NCBI GenBank assembly: GCA_018241425.1
Contig: JAFEDU010000003.1
Span: 124,001 to 188,000, forward strand
Direction of reading: 5' to 3'
Source: Pseudomonadota bacterium
GTDB lineage: Bacteria > Pseudomonadota > Gammaproteobacteria > Steroidobacterales > Steroidobacteraceae
DNA: 64,000 nt
Every line of letters begins with the position of its first letter. Positions within the stretch are counted from its first letter, which is position 1. The notes below the pieces were generated by a model. The model saw nothing but the letters and a program-made list of their open reading frames with translations. It ran no database searches and had not been told where the DNA came from. Below are positions 35,457 to 44,201 of this stretch, piece by piece. Both the position numbers and the translations under genes were made by a program.

Positions 35457-37312
35457 AGCGCTGGCTGCGGCGACTGGGGTCTTTTGCGGCGCTGGCGTGC
35501 GCGCAGCTCGCCGCCGCGGCACCCTACGTCGATCCGCATCTCCTGGACATGCCCTGGGGCAACTACTCCTTCATACGCCAGGGGTGGCGCGGATACCTCG
35601 AGACCGTCCCTGCATCCCAGCTCCTCGAGGGCTTCGGGGTCGTATGGAAGGAGCCGCCCACGGGCGTGTCCGCGGATACAGCAGCCGCCGAGCTGGCGCG
35701 CGCAGGCTTCAGGCGAGCGCGTCTCGAAATCGGCTGGGGTCTCGTCAATCCAGCGGAGAACGGGCTCGAATCCGCAGCCGCGCAACGGCTCGCCGCGACA
35801 CTCACCGCGTTCCGGGTGCATGGGTTGCGCCCGCTCATCCTTCTCAACGCGAACCACCTCAAGCCCTGCCCGCTGCGCACTCAGACGCTGGTCCTGGCAC
35901 GGCCCGCACCGCGCGGCAGCCGCGTGCTGTATGTCACCGGCGGTGTCGAGGGACTCGTGCCGCTGTCGACGACCCTGATGTCGCTCGCCGACGGTGTCTC
36001 CCCGGGGGCGCTGGTGGAGCGCGTGGTTCCCGGCGCGCCGGCGGCCCTGGCGATTACCAAGCCGCTGGCGCAGGACCTTCCCTCCGGGACGTCCCTCGAG
36101 GCCGCGACGCTCGCGTACGCGCCCCTGTATCCGGTCGGCACGCCCACTTTCGAGCGTACGGCAGCCGGCTGGCTACGCTACGTGAGCCTCGTGACCGACT
36201 TCGCCGCGCACGAGCTCGGCAGCGATGCCTTCGACGTGGAACTATGGAACGAGACCTCGGGGTTCCTCGACATCGGCAACTACTTCGAGCCGCGACCGGA
36301 CTTCGCAAGCGCGCCCGACGTGTGGCAGCCGGCCGCGCCCGCCTGGGAACTGGCGCGGCGCACCGTGCAGGCGCTCGCGCACTCCCACCCGCAGGTGCGC
36401 ACCATCTGGGGTTTCTCCAACTCGTCGTTCTTCCACGTCGCCGTCACGAAGCTTCCCCCGGGCATCGGCGGCCAGAGCTACCACCCGTACGGCACCGGGC
36501 GGCGCTGCTATGCCGGGCTCGTCCGGGGCCGGGAAGCCCTGTTGCTCGACGGGTTCGTGCCCCCGGGCTGCTCGGTGCAGCCGGAGGGCTTTGCCCAGTC
36601 CTGGCAGCAGACCGAGTCGCTCGTACGCCTCGTCGCGCCGCTCCCGCGCGCGCAGCACCCGCCGGGCTCGCCGGACTTCCGGCACTTCATGACCGAGCAC
36701 GGCTTCCTGCCGCGGGATGTCGGCATCACGGACGCGGCGGCCGCGCAGGCCGCGAAGGCGAAATTCCTGGAGCGGGCACCGCTGTTCTGGCTGAACAAGG
36801 GGATCCGCGCGCTGTACGTGTACGACTCCTACGAGCCCGAGGATGCCGGCTGGGGGATGCTCACGGCCCAGGGCGCCGCGAGCCCTGCGCTCGCCGCACT
36901 CGGGCGCCTGACCGCCCAGTTCCGCACCGCACAGCCGCTCGCCCGCGTACGCCCGCTCGAGGTCGAGGTGACGGCCCTGGGACCGTCACGGGGCGTGCTT
37001 CCCGGAGATCCCGACGGACTGAAGTTGCGCGAGAGCGACGCGCTCGCGGTGCTGCCCTTCCAGCTGGATGCGAACCGCTTCGCCGTGGCCGTGTATGTCA
37101 TGACCCAGGACTTTCCGCGCGACCTTACGGCGCGGACTTACCGGCTGAGGCTTGGGGGACTTCGCGGTACGGATGCGACGGTGCGCTACTACGCCCCGCA
37201 CACCGGGACGGAGGAGCCCGTCACGGTCCCGGTGCGATCGCCCGACGGCCTGACGGTCGAACTTGCCGTAACGGACGTACCGCGGATCCTGACCCTCGAG
37301 GAGCACGGGTGA
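35453..37312 (+). CDS. Exported clan-A-type glycoside hydrolase of the EPS operon
   Basis: A 619-residue protein starting at GTG 35453 (GTGA overlap), with a signal peptide ending near AAA-APY (about residue 23). A TIM-barrel pattern is seen ('AGFRRARLEIGWGLVNP', 'VHGLRPLILLNANH'). N266-E267 in 'ELWNETSG' fits the acid/base of clan GH-A. E415 in 'HFMTEHGFLP' fits the nucleophile on strand 7. A C-terminal beta domain follows (about 495-619). GH families 39 and 5 have this arrangement; I cannot settle which. In an EPS locus such an enzyme may trim or release polymer. Its activity is inferred. Confidence 0.75.
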   Translation: MKRWLRRLGSFAALACAQLAAAAPYVDPHLLDMPWGNYSFIRQGWRGYLETVPASQLLEGFGVVWKEPPTGVSADTAAAELARAGFRRARLEIGWGLVNPAENGLESAAAQRLAATLTAFRVHGLRPLILLNANHLKPCPLRTQTLVLARPAPRGSRVLYVTGGVEGLVPLSTTLMSLADGVSPGALVERVVPGAPAALAITKPLAQDLPSGTSLEAATLAYAPLYPVGTPTFERTAAGWLRYVSLVTDFAAHELGSDAFDVELWNETSGFLDIGNYFEPRPDFASAPDVWQPAAPAWELARRTVQALAHSHPQVRTIWGFSNSSFFHVAVTKLPPGIGGQSYHPYGTGRRCYAGLVRGREALLLDGFVPPGCSVQPEGFAQSWQQTESLVRLVAPLPRAQHPPGSPDFRHFMTEHGFLPRDVGITDAAAAQAAKAKFLERAPLFWLNKGIRALYVYDSYEPEDAGWGMLTAQGAASPALAALGRLTAQFRTAQPLARVRPLEVEVTALGPSRGVLPGDPDGLKLRESDALAVLPFQLDANRFAVAVYVMTQDFPRDLTARTYRLRLGGLRGTDATVRYYAPHTGTEEPVTVPVRSPDGLTVELAVTDVPRILTLEEHG

Positions 37313-38835
37313 TGGCGCCCGAGACGCAGGCGGTTCCCGCGCGCGATCCGGGGCTCGTGACCTTGCGGGCGGGGACGCTGCGGGCGCCACGCAGCGGCAA
37401 CCCGCCCGACCGCAGCGTCCGGATCCGTGCCTGGCCCACCGCGGTGCTGGTGGTGAGTGCGCTGGTGCTGCCCTACGTGTTGCGCTTCGACGGGACCCAC
37501 GCGGTCCTTGCGGCGCTCATGGTCTTCATCCTCGCCGGCGCCGCACTGGTCGACCGTCCCGGCGCGCTCGTGGCGACCACCGTCTACATGGTGGCGCTCG
37601 GGCTGCTCAGACGCTACACGACCTGGCTGGACGGCTTCGCCGAGAGCGATCCGCTGCTCCTGGTCGCCCCGCTGGTGGCCCTGTTCCTGGTGGCGCGCAG
37701 CCTCATGGAGGGCAGCGCCGGCCGGGTCACGACGCTCACGCGGCTGGTGGCGGCGCTGGCCGTGCTCATGCTGGTCGAGATCGTCAACCCGCTGCAGGGC
37801 GGACTGCAGGTGGGGCTCGCCGGCGCGCTCTTCTACCTCGCGCCGCTCCTGTGGTTCTGGGTGGGCCGCAGCTCATTCATCACGCCGCAGTTCATGGAAC
37901 GGTTCGGGCTGCGGGTGCTCCTGGTGCTGGGCGTGGCGAGCGTCGCCTGGGGACTCAACCAGACCTGGTTCGGGTTGCTGCCGTTCGAAAAGCACTGGAT
38001 CGAGGTCGGCGGCTACGGTGCGCTCTTCATCGCCGACCAGATCCGCGCCATCGGCTTCGGAAATTCGAGCGCCGAGTACCAGCGCCTGCTGCTCATCTGT
38101 GCGGTGCTGACCGTGTGCGCGGGCTTCAGCGGTCGCTACCGCCTGTGGCTCCTGACACCGCTCTTCTTCTTCACGCTGTTCCTGTCCGCGGCGCGCGGCC
38201 CGGTGGTGATGTTCGTGCTGGCCACTGCCGTGCTGTGGTCGGTCAGGGCCGCAACTCCCGCTAAGTGGGCGCCACGCTTCGTGGTGGCGGCGGCCCTGGG
38301 GGCCGGCCTCGGCCTGGGACTGCTGCTCTTCCTGCAGAACCAGGCCTTCGGCTCGCGCATCGCCCCACTGGTGAACCGCCAAGTCGAGGGCCTCCTCGAC
38401 CCCGGCAACCAGGACAAGTCGACCGCCACCGGGCACCTGCAGATGATCCGTGATGGGCTGGCGGCCGGCCTGAGCAACCCGGCGGGCCGCGGGCTCGGGG
38501 CCTCCACGCGCGCGGCGGACAAGTACGGCGGCCAGACCATAAATTCCGAGGTGGATTTCTCCAACGTGATGCTGTCCCTCGGGCTGATCGGGGGACTCCT
38601 GTATCTCGCCATCGTGGCTACGGCACTCCTGCGGGCAGCGCGCTGGTGGGGCCGCACGCGGCGCCCGGCGGCCCTGATGGCCCTGGGCGTGCTCGTGTCC
38701 ACCCTCGGCTCCTGGCTGATCGGGGGCGAGTATTCAATTGCTGCAATCATCTGGTTCTACATTGGCTCGATGGACCGCCTCGCCGACGAGCGCGGCCGGA
38801 GTTCCAGACGTGCACCTGGCACTGGTCACCCATAA
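37312..38835 (+). CDS. O-antigen ligase/polymerase-like membrane protein
   Basis: A 507-residue polytopic protein with about 12 helices, starting at ATG 37312, which overlaps the hydrolase stop by one base. A Wzy/WaaL-type pattern is visible: a long periplasmic loop with 'GNSSAEYQRLLLICAVL', 'FLSAARGPVVMFVLA', then 'GRGLGASTRAADKYGGQTINSEVDFSNVMLSLGLIGG' in theme. It most likely polymerises repeat units, given the Wzx and Wzz genes nearby, but ligase activity cannot be excluded. The following gene overlaps its end by 26 bases. Confidence 0.8.
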   Translation: MAPETQAVPARDPGLVTLRAGTLRAPRSGNPPDRSVRIRAWPTAVLVVSALVLPYVLRFDGTHAVLAALMVFILAGAALVDRPGALVATTVYMVALGLLRRYTTWLDGFAESDPLLLVAPLVALFLVARSLMEGSAGRVTTLTRLVAALAVLMLVEIVNPLQGGLQVGLAGALFYLAPLLWFWVGRSSFITPQFMERFGLRVLLVLGVASVAWGLNQTWFGLLPFEKHWIEVGGYGALFIADQIRAIGFGNSSAEYQRLLLICAVLTVCAGFSGRYRLWLLTPLFFFTLFLSAARGPVVMFVLATAVLWSVRAATPAKWAPRFVVAAALGAGLGLGLLLFLQNQAFGSRIAPLVNRQVEGLLDPGNQDKSTATGHLQMIRDGLAAGLSNPAGRGLGASTRAADKYGGQTINSEVDFSNVMLSLGLIGGLLYLAIVATALLRAARWWGRTRRPAALMALGVLVSTLGSWLIGGEYSIAAIIWFYIGSMDRLADERGRSSRRAPGTGHP

Positions 38836-39994
38836 ATTCGCCCGCGGCGATGGCCAGGGACGGGTCAATCACGAGATCGCACAGGCGGCGCTCGCGGCCG
38901 GTCACGTGGTGTGGCTGGTCGCCGCCGAGATCGCCCCGGAGCTCGCCGCGCATCCGCGCGCCCGACCGGTGATCCTGTCGGTGGGGCGCTGGCCGACGGC
39001 CCTGGTACGCAACCAGGTGTTCGCCCTGAAGGCGGGTCGCTGGCTGCGTGCCCACCGCGCGAGCCTCGATGTCGTGCACGGCAACGGCTTCGTCGCCTGG
39101 AGCGCCGTCGATGTCTCCAGCGCGCACTTCGTGCATGCCGCCTGGCTCAGGTCACGCTTTCACACGTTCCGTGTCCGCAAGGACCCCTACGGCCTGTATC
39201 AATTCATCTATACCGCATGCGGCAGATGGCTCGAGGCCTGGAGCTACCGTCACGCGCGGCGCGTCGTCGCGGTCTCCTCACAGGTTCGGGACGAGCTGGT
39301 CGCAACTGGCCTGGAACCTGCGAACATCCGGGTGATCGTGAACGGGGTGGACGCCCTGGAATTCCAGCCCGGCAGCCCCGACCGTGCGGCGCTCGGCCTG
39401 CCGCAGGGCCCACTCCTGCTGTTCGCCGGCGACCTGCGCACGCCGCGCAAGAACCTCGACACCCTGCTGCACGCGATGACGGGCGTGGAGGGGGCGACAC
39501 TCGCGGTGGCAGGGGATGCCACCGGCAGCCCGTACCTGCGCATGGCGCGCGACCTCGGCATCGAACACAAGTGCGTATTCCTCGGCTACCGGCGCGACAT
39601 ACCGGCCCTGATGCGGGCGGCCGACGTGTTCGTGTTCCCGTCCCGCTACGAGGCCTGTTCGCTGGTCCTGCTGGAAGCGGCCGCGAGCGGCCTGCCCCTG
39701 GTGGTCGGGCGCCACACCGGGGGTGCTGAACTCCTGACCCCGGATGCCGCCATGCTGCTCGAGGATCCGGAGGACGCCCAGGCCCTGCGGCAGGCGCTCA
39801 ACCAGCTGCTGCGCGATCCGCGGCGCCTCGCCGCCATGGGCGCGGAGGCGCGGCGCATCGCGATGCGCAATTCCTGGCGCGTGATGGCAGACCGCTACCT
39901 GGAACTCTACGAAGAACTGCAGGCGCAGCCTGCCGGGGCGCGCCCAGCGTCCCGGGTCCCCGAAACCCCGCACCGCGAGCGTGTCACCTCATGA
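38810..39994 (+). CDS. Glycosyltransferase family 4
   Basis: A 394-residue GT-B enzyme. GTG 38810 is chosen since 'VHLALVTHKF' is the usual first strand; this makes a 26-base overlap with the polymerase gene. 'GQGRVNHEIAQAAL' is the acceptor loop. The C-domain has 'LLFAGDLRTPRKNLDTLL', 'YEACSLVLLEAAASGLPLVVG' (EX7E) and 'LEDPEDAQALRQAL'. It ends by overlapping the next ATG by 4 bases. Specificity is unknown. Confidence 0.9.
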   Translation: MHLALVTHKFARGDGQGRVNHEIAQAALAAGHVVWLVAAEIAPELAAHPRARPVILSVGRWPTALVRNQVFALKAGRWLRAHRASLDVVHGNGFVAWSAVDVSSAHFVHAAWLRSRFHTFRVRKDPYGLYQFIYTACGRWLEAWSYRHARRVVAVSSQVRDELVATGLEPANIRVIVNGVDALEFQPGSPDRAALGLPQGPLLLFAGDLRTPRKNLDTLLHAMTGVEGATLAVAGDATGSPYLRMARDLGIEHKCVFLGYRRDIPALMRAADVFVFPSRYEACSLVLLEAAASGLPLVVGRHTGGAELLTPDAAMLLEDPEDAQALRQALNQLLRDPRRLAAMGAEARRIAMRNSWRVMADRYLELYEELQAQPAGARPASRVPETPHRERVTS

Positions 39995-40770
39995 ATCTCT
40001 CGAGCTTACGATCAGGGCTGTCCCGCATCGCGCCGGAGGAGCTCAAGACGCTCTGGCGGCGGCACCGCATCAACCGGTTGCGCAAGCGCAACCGGACGCG
40101 CGAGGTGGACGAGATCTTCAGCGACATCTACCGGCGCAACCGCTGGGGCGGCGAGCAGGGTGAACTGCACTCCGGCAGCGGCTCAACCGAGGAACACGCC
40201 CGCCGTTACGCGCAGACGGTCAACGAGTTCATCCGGGCGCACGGCATCCGCAGCGTCGTAGACCTGGGCTGCGGCGACTTCCGGGTCGCGCGGTCCCTGC
40301 AGCGCGAGGGCCTGCGCTACACCGGCGTCGACATCGTCCCGGACCTCATCGAGACCAACCGGCGCCTCTACGGCAGCGAGCGGGTGCGCTTCCAGTGCAT
40401 GAACATCATCGAGGAGCGCCTGCCGCAGGCGGAGCTGTGCCTGGTGCGCCAGGTGCTGCAGCACCTCTCCAACGCCCAGATCTCCCGGGTGCTCGCCAAC
40501 ACGCGCCAGTACCCCTACGTGCTGGTCACTGAACACTATCCCGCGAGCAGCAACGTCAGGGCCCTGAACCTCGACAAGCCCTGCGGCGAGGACGTCCGGA
40601 TCTACGACGGTTCGGCGGTGTTCCTGGACGCGCCGCCGTTTGATGTCGAGGTGGCGGCGACGCTCCTGGACGTGGATGCGGGCGAGTGGCTGGTGGCGCC
40701 GGGGGAGCGCATCCGGACGTTCCTGGTGCGCTCGCCGACCGGCGTCCCGGACGGTCAGCCGAACTTGTGA
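39991..40770 (+). CDS. Class I SAM-dependent methyltransferase
   Basis: A 259-residue enzyme; ATG 39991 overlaps the previous stop. The Arg-rich N-terminus is followed by motif I 'VVDLGCGDFRVARSL' and 'YTGVDIVPDLIETN'. Motif IV-like 'LCLVRQVLQHLSNAQI' is also seen. It probably methylates a sugar or polymer end, which in some EPS and O-antigen systems controls chain length. It ends the first co-directional block (27472-40770) and converges by 16 bases with the methyltransferase on the other strand. Confidence 0.82.
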   Translation: MNLSSLRSGLSRIAPEELKTLWRRHRINRLRKRNRTREVDEIFSDIYRRNRWGGEQGELHSGSGSTEEHARRYAQTVNEFIRAHGIRSVVDLGCGDFRVARSLQREGLRYTGVDIVPDLIETNRRLYGSERVRFQCMNIIEERLPQAELCLVRQVLQHLSNAQISRVLANTRQYPYVLVTEHYPASSNVRALNLDKPCGEDVRIYDGSAVFLDAPPFDVEVAATLLDVDAGEWLVAPGERIRTFLVRSPTGVPDGQPNL

Positions 40771-41609
40771 ATCAGCGCCAGCTTCACGCGCGAGCGCTGC
40801 GCGGGCCCGAAGCCGCCGACCAGTGCCCGCGACAGCTGCGCCGAGGTTTCCTTCACGCGCCGCAGGTAGCCCCGTGACCCGAGGCGGCGCCCGGCCGACT
40901 GCTCGTAGTAGTGCGACGTATCGGCCGTCAGCTGCTCACGACGGTTGTACATGCGGCGCATGCCGAACAGCTCGTCATCGTCCAGGAGCACAATGTTGCG
41001 GATGTCGGCGGCCACCGAGCGCCACTTGCTGTCCGCGATGCCCTCGCTGGGGATGAACTCGAAGTTCGTGACGAAATTGCGCAGCTGCGCGGTGGTGTCG
41101 GGCACCGCCGGCAGCGAGCGCTCCAGGTGCATCGGCTGCCAGTCCAGGTCCTCGATGATGTAGAGGCCGCCCGGGCGCAGGAACTTGAAGAGCGTCACCA
41201 TGGTGAGCTGCTGGTGGTAGGAGGCATGCGAGCCGTCGTCGACGATGATGTCGAACTGCGTGCCGAAGTTCGCCACCTTCTCCAGCTGCTGCGCGTCGCC
41301 GCAGTCGGCGCGCACGAATGACAGCCAGTCGGTCTGCATCTGCGAGAAATCGGAGATGTCGAGGCCATAGAGGCTCGATTTGGGGAAGAACTCGTGCCAC
41401 ATGCGTATGGAAGGCGCATCGATTACCTTCCGGTCGGCGGAACGCCCGAGCTCCGGGCCACCGGTCGACAGCCCGATCTCCAGGATGTTGACCGACTCGT
41501 TGCGGCGGCCCGCGAACAACAGGTCGTAGACGGCCGTATAGCCGTGCGCGGCCTGCGAAATCGTGCCCTTGTCGGTGCCAAAGCGGTTGGCGAAGGTCGT
41601 CAGGTCCAT
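40755..41609 (-). CDS. SAM-dependent methyltransferase (Methyltransf_24-like)
   Basis: A 284-residue protein on the opposite strand to the rest of the EPS locus. 'VNILEIGLSTGGPELG' is motif I, 'SSLYGLDISDFSQM' the acidic strand 2, and 'FDIIVDDGSHASYHQQLTMVTLFKFLRPGGLYIIEDL' (theme) the catalytic region. The 'DDGSH' motif is shared with cephalosporin hydroxylase-like and sugar O-methyltransferases such as those in macrolide and EPS loci. It is flanked convergently by another methyltransferase and divergently by a glycosyltransferase, so it has its own promoter. The substrate is unknown. Confidence 0.82.
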   Translation of the reverse strand: MDLTTFANRFGTDKGTISQAAHGYTAVYDLLFAGRRNESVNILEIGLSTGGPELGRSADRKVIDAPSIRMWHEFFPKSSLYGLDISDFSQMQTDWLSFVRADCGDAQQLEKVANFGTQFDIIVDDGSHASYHQQLTMVTLFKFLRPGGLYIIEDLDWQPMHLERSLPAVPDTTAQLRNFVTNFEFIPSEGIADSKWRSVAADIRNIVLLDDDELFGMRRMYNRREQLTADTSHYYEQSAGRRLGSRGYLRRVKETSAQLSRALVGGFGPAQRSRVKLALIHKFG

Positions 41610-41625
41610 GGGGAGGAAGTTCGGT

Positions 41626-41648
41626 CTTGGGAGTTATTTGCTCCCGAG
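41626..41648. promoter_or_regulatory. Inverted repeat in divergent promoter region
   Basis: CTTGGGAG (41626-41633) and CTCCCGAG (41641-41648) pair over eight positions with one G:U, around 7 AT-rich bases. The site is 17 bases upstream of the minus-strand methyltransferase ATG and in the only divergent gap inside the EPS locus. It may be an operator or a leader hairpin. Confidence 0.3.
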
Positions 41649-41776
41649 AATACGTAGCGACCGTGACCTTCTCAACCGCACACCCATCTCGCGACCACTG
41701 CAAAACGGGTGTCATCTTCGTGTCTTACGCTCCGCGCGGAAGCCACACGTCCCCCGGGAAGGGGCACCAGAAGCAG

Positions 41777-42931
41777 ATGGCCGCGGTACTTCAGATCGGA
41801 ATGGGGTGGTTCAGCGAGGAGCCGGGCGGCCTCAACCGCTATTACGCGGGACTCCTCGAGGCGCTCAGGCGCGGCGGCACCGACGTCCGGGGACTGGTGG
41901 CCGCGGCCCCCGCGCCGGACATGCCGACGGACGTGTCGCGGTTCGCGCAGCGCTCGGATTCACTGCTTGCGCGCCTGGGCGGGGCCCGCTGCGGCGTCGC
42001 TGCATTCCTGCGTTCACATCCGGATTCCGTCGTGGCGGCCCACTTCGCGCTGTACGCCTTCCCCGCGCTCGACCTGCTCGGCGAGCGGCCGTTCGTCTTC
42101 CACTTCCACGGGCCGTGGGCGCGCGAGTCGCACGCGGAGCGCGAGCAGGCGCTCACCGTCGGTGCCAAGCGCGCCCTGGAGCGCTGGGTCTACCGCAGGC
42201 CCGACCGCTTCATCGTGCTCTCGGGCGCCTTCCGCGAACTCCTGGTGCGCGACTACCGCGTGCCCGCCGACAAGGTGAGCATCGTGCCGGGCGGCGTGGA
42301 TGCGGCGGCCTTTGCGGTCGATGAGTCCCGGCGCACGGCGCGCGAGCGCCTGCGGCTCCCGAACGACCGGCCGCTCGTCCTGACCGTGCGCCGGCTGGTG
42401 CGGCGCGTGGGACTGGAGAACCTGATCGATGCCATGGCCGCCGTGCGGGCGCAGGTTCCCGAGGTACTGCTCGTCGTGGCCGGGCGCGGCGCCCTGGCCG
42501 CCGAACTCGAGTCGCGGGTGCGCGAGCGCGGACTTCAGGACCACGTGCGGCTCGCAGGCTTCGTGGCAGACGCCGAGCTGCCGCTGTGGTACCGCGCCGC
42601 TGACCTGAGCGTCATGCCCTCGGTGGCGCTCGAGGGCTTCGGCCTCGCCGCGATCGAGTCCCTTGCCGCCGGCACGCCCGTGCTGGTGACCCCGGTCGGC
42701 GGCCTCCCGGAAGCCGTCGCCGGCCTCGACCCCGGTCTCGTCATGCCGGGACACGACGCGATGTCGCTGTCGCGGGCGCTACCCGCGGCGCTCCTGAACC
42801 CGCAGGCCCTGCCCGGAATGACGGCCTGCCAGCGGTACGCACGCGAGAACTTCGACTGGGCGGTCATTGCGCGCGAGGTGCTGGGGGTCTACGGGCTCGC
42901 ACCGGGACGCGCCCTCAAGGCGGTCGCGTGA
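41777..42931 (+). CDS. Glycosyltransferase family 4
   Basis: A 384-residue GT-B enzyme opening the second plus-strand block. ATG 41777 is chosen because 'VLQIGMGWFSEEPGGLNRYYAGLLEAL' (theme) is the conserved first strand and loop; earlier codons look non-coding. C-domain motifs are 'LTVRRLVRRVGLENLIDAM', 'PSVALEGFGLAAIESLAAGTPVLVTPVGG' (EX7E, theme) and 'YARENFDW'. It overlaps the next gene's GTG by 4 bases. Specificity is unknown. Confidence 0.9.
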   Translation: MAAVLQIGMGWFSEEPGGLNRYYAGLLEALRRGGTDVRGLVAAAPAPDMPTDVSRFAQRSDSLLARLGGARCGVAAFLRSHPDSVVAAHFALYAFPALDLLGERPFVFHFHGPWARESHAEREQALTVGAKRALERWVYRRPDRFIVLSGAFRELLVRDYRVPADKVSIVPGGVDAAAFAVDESRRTARERLRLPNDRPLVLTVRRLVRRVGLENLIDAMAAVRAQVPEVLLVVAGRGALAAELESRVRERGLQDHVRLAGFVADAELPLWYRAADLSVMPSVALEGFGLAAIESLAAGTPVLVTPVGGLPEAVAGLDPGLVMPGHDAMSLSRALPAALLNPQALPGMTACQRYARENFDWAVIAREVLGVYGLAPGRALKAVA

Positions 42932-44103
42932 CCCCCGCACGGCCGATGCGCGTGCTGTACCTCGACCACACCGCCCAGCCGGGAGGTGCCGAGCTTGCGC
43001 TGCTGCGCCTGCTCACGGCCCTCGACCGCGGCAAGGTGACCCCGCTGGTGCTGCTCGCCGAGCGCGGCCTCCTCGAAGAACAGCTGCGGCGCGCCGGCAT
43101 CGAGACGCACGTCCTGCCGCTCGACCCCGCGGTGCGTGAGGTGCGCAAGGACACCCTGAATCTTTCCGGCAGCCTTAGGAAGCTGCGCACGGTGCACAAG
43201 CTCTGGGCCTACGCCCGAGAGGTGGCGCGCTTCGCGGTCGACCACCGTATCGATCTCATCTACTCGAACTCGCTGAAGGCGGACATCTACGGGACACTTG
43301 CCGCGCGCCGTGCCGCGCTGCCGCTGATCTGGCACGTACACGACCGGATCGACAGCCGCTACCTGCCGCGGTTCGCGGTGTTCGCGCTGCGGAGCCTCGC
43401 GCGCTGGGCACCGGACCGCATCGTCGCCAACTCGCAGAGCACGCTCGCGGCCCTGCGCCTCGGAGCGGGCGGCCGCGCGCAGGTGATCAGCTGCGGGCTG
43501 ACGCGCGAGTACCTGGAGGAATGCTGGAGCCCGGAACGCCACAACGCAGTGCCGCGCGTGGGCATGATCGGGCGTCTTGCACCCTGGAAGGGGCAGGACG
43601 TGTTCATCCGTGCCGCCGCCGAGGTCCTGCGGCGCGGAGTCCGGGCGCAGTTCGTGATCGTGGGCTCGGCCCTGTTCGCCGAGGACGCCTACGAGCGCGA
43701 GCTGCGCGGCCTCGTCGACGAACTCGGCCTTTCGGATTCGGTCCAGTTCCTCGGCTTCCGCGAGGTGCCGCCGCTCCTCAGGAGCCTCGACGTACTGGTG
43801 CACGCGAGCCGCATCCCCGAGCCCTTCGGGCAGGTGATCATCGAGGGGCTCGCCGCCGAGCTGCCGGTCATCGCCACCGAGGGGGGCGGAGCCAGCGAGA
43901 TCATCGAGAGCGGCCGCAACGGGCTGCTCGTGCCCGGCGGGGACCCCGGGGCGCTCGCGCGCATGCTGGTCGCCGTGCTAGCCGAACCCGGGCGGGCGCG
44001 TGCACTCGCCGCCGCCGGCCGTCGCGACGTCCTGGAGCGCTATACCGCGGAGCGCTCCGCGCGGCACAGCGAGGCCCTTTACGCCGAGCTGCTGCGCGCT
44101 TAA
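42928..44103 (+). CDS. Glycosyltransferase family 4
   Basis: A 391-residue GT-B enzyme. GTG 42928 overlaps the previous stop; ATG 42946 is an alternative. The N-domain is 'VLYLDHTAQPGGAELALLRLL' in theme. 'LIWHVHDRIDSRYL' and 'IVANSQSTLAAL' are family features. The C-domain has 'IGRLAPWKGQDVFIRAAAEV', 'EPFGQVIIEGLAAELPVIATEGGG' (EX7E, theme) and 'NGLLVPGGDPGALARML'. Specificity is unknown. Confidence 0.9.
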   Translation: MTPARPMRVLYLDHTAQPGGAELALLRLLTALDRGKVTPLVLLAERGLLEEQLRRAGIETHVLPLDPAVREVRKDTLNLSGSLRKLRTVHKLWAYAREVARFAVDHRIDLIYSNSLKADIYGTLAARRAALPLIWHVHDRIDSRYLPRFAVFALRSLARWAPDRIVANSQSTLAALRLGAGGRAQVISCGLTREYLEECWSPERHNAVPRVGMIGRLAPWKGQDVFIRAAAEVLRRGVRAQFVIVGSALFAEDAYERELRGLVDELGLSDSVQFLGFREVPPLLRSLDVLVHASRIPEPFGQVIIEGLAAELPVIATEGGGASEIIESGRNGLLVPGGDPGALARMLVAVLAEPGRARALAAAGRRDVLERYTAERSARHSEALYAELLRA

Positions 44104-44201
44104 ACCTTCCCGAAACACCTGCGTCATGCATCTGTAATGCGCCGGCCCGTAGCATAAGGGACTGAGCGCAAGGCGCGGCCGCCATCCTTCCCAAAGCAAC
44201 A

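Noticed and set aside
35137..37311. Upstream extension of the O-antigen polymerase frame
   Set aside because: The extension lies in another frame of the GT2 and hydrolase genes. ATG 37312 overlaps the stop of the hydrolase as elsewhere in the operon.
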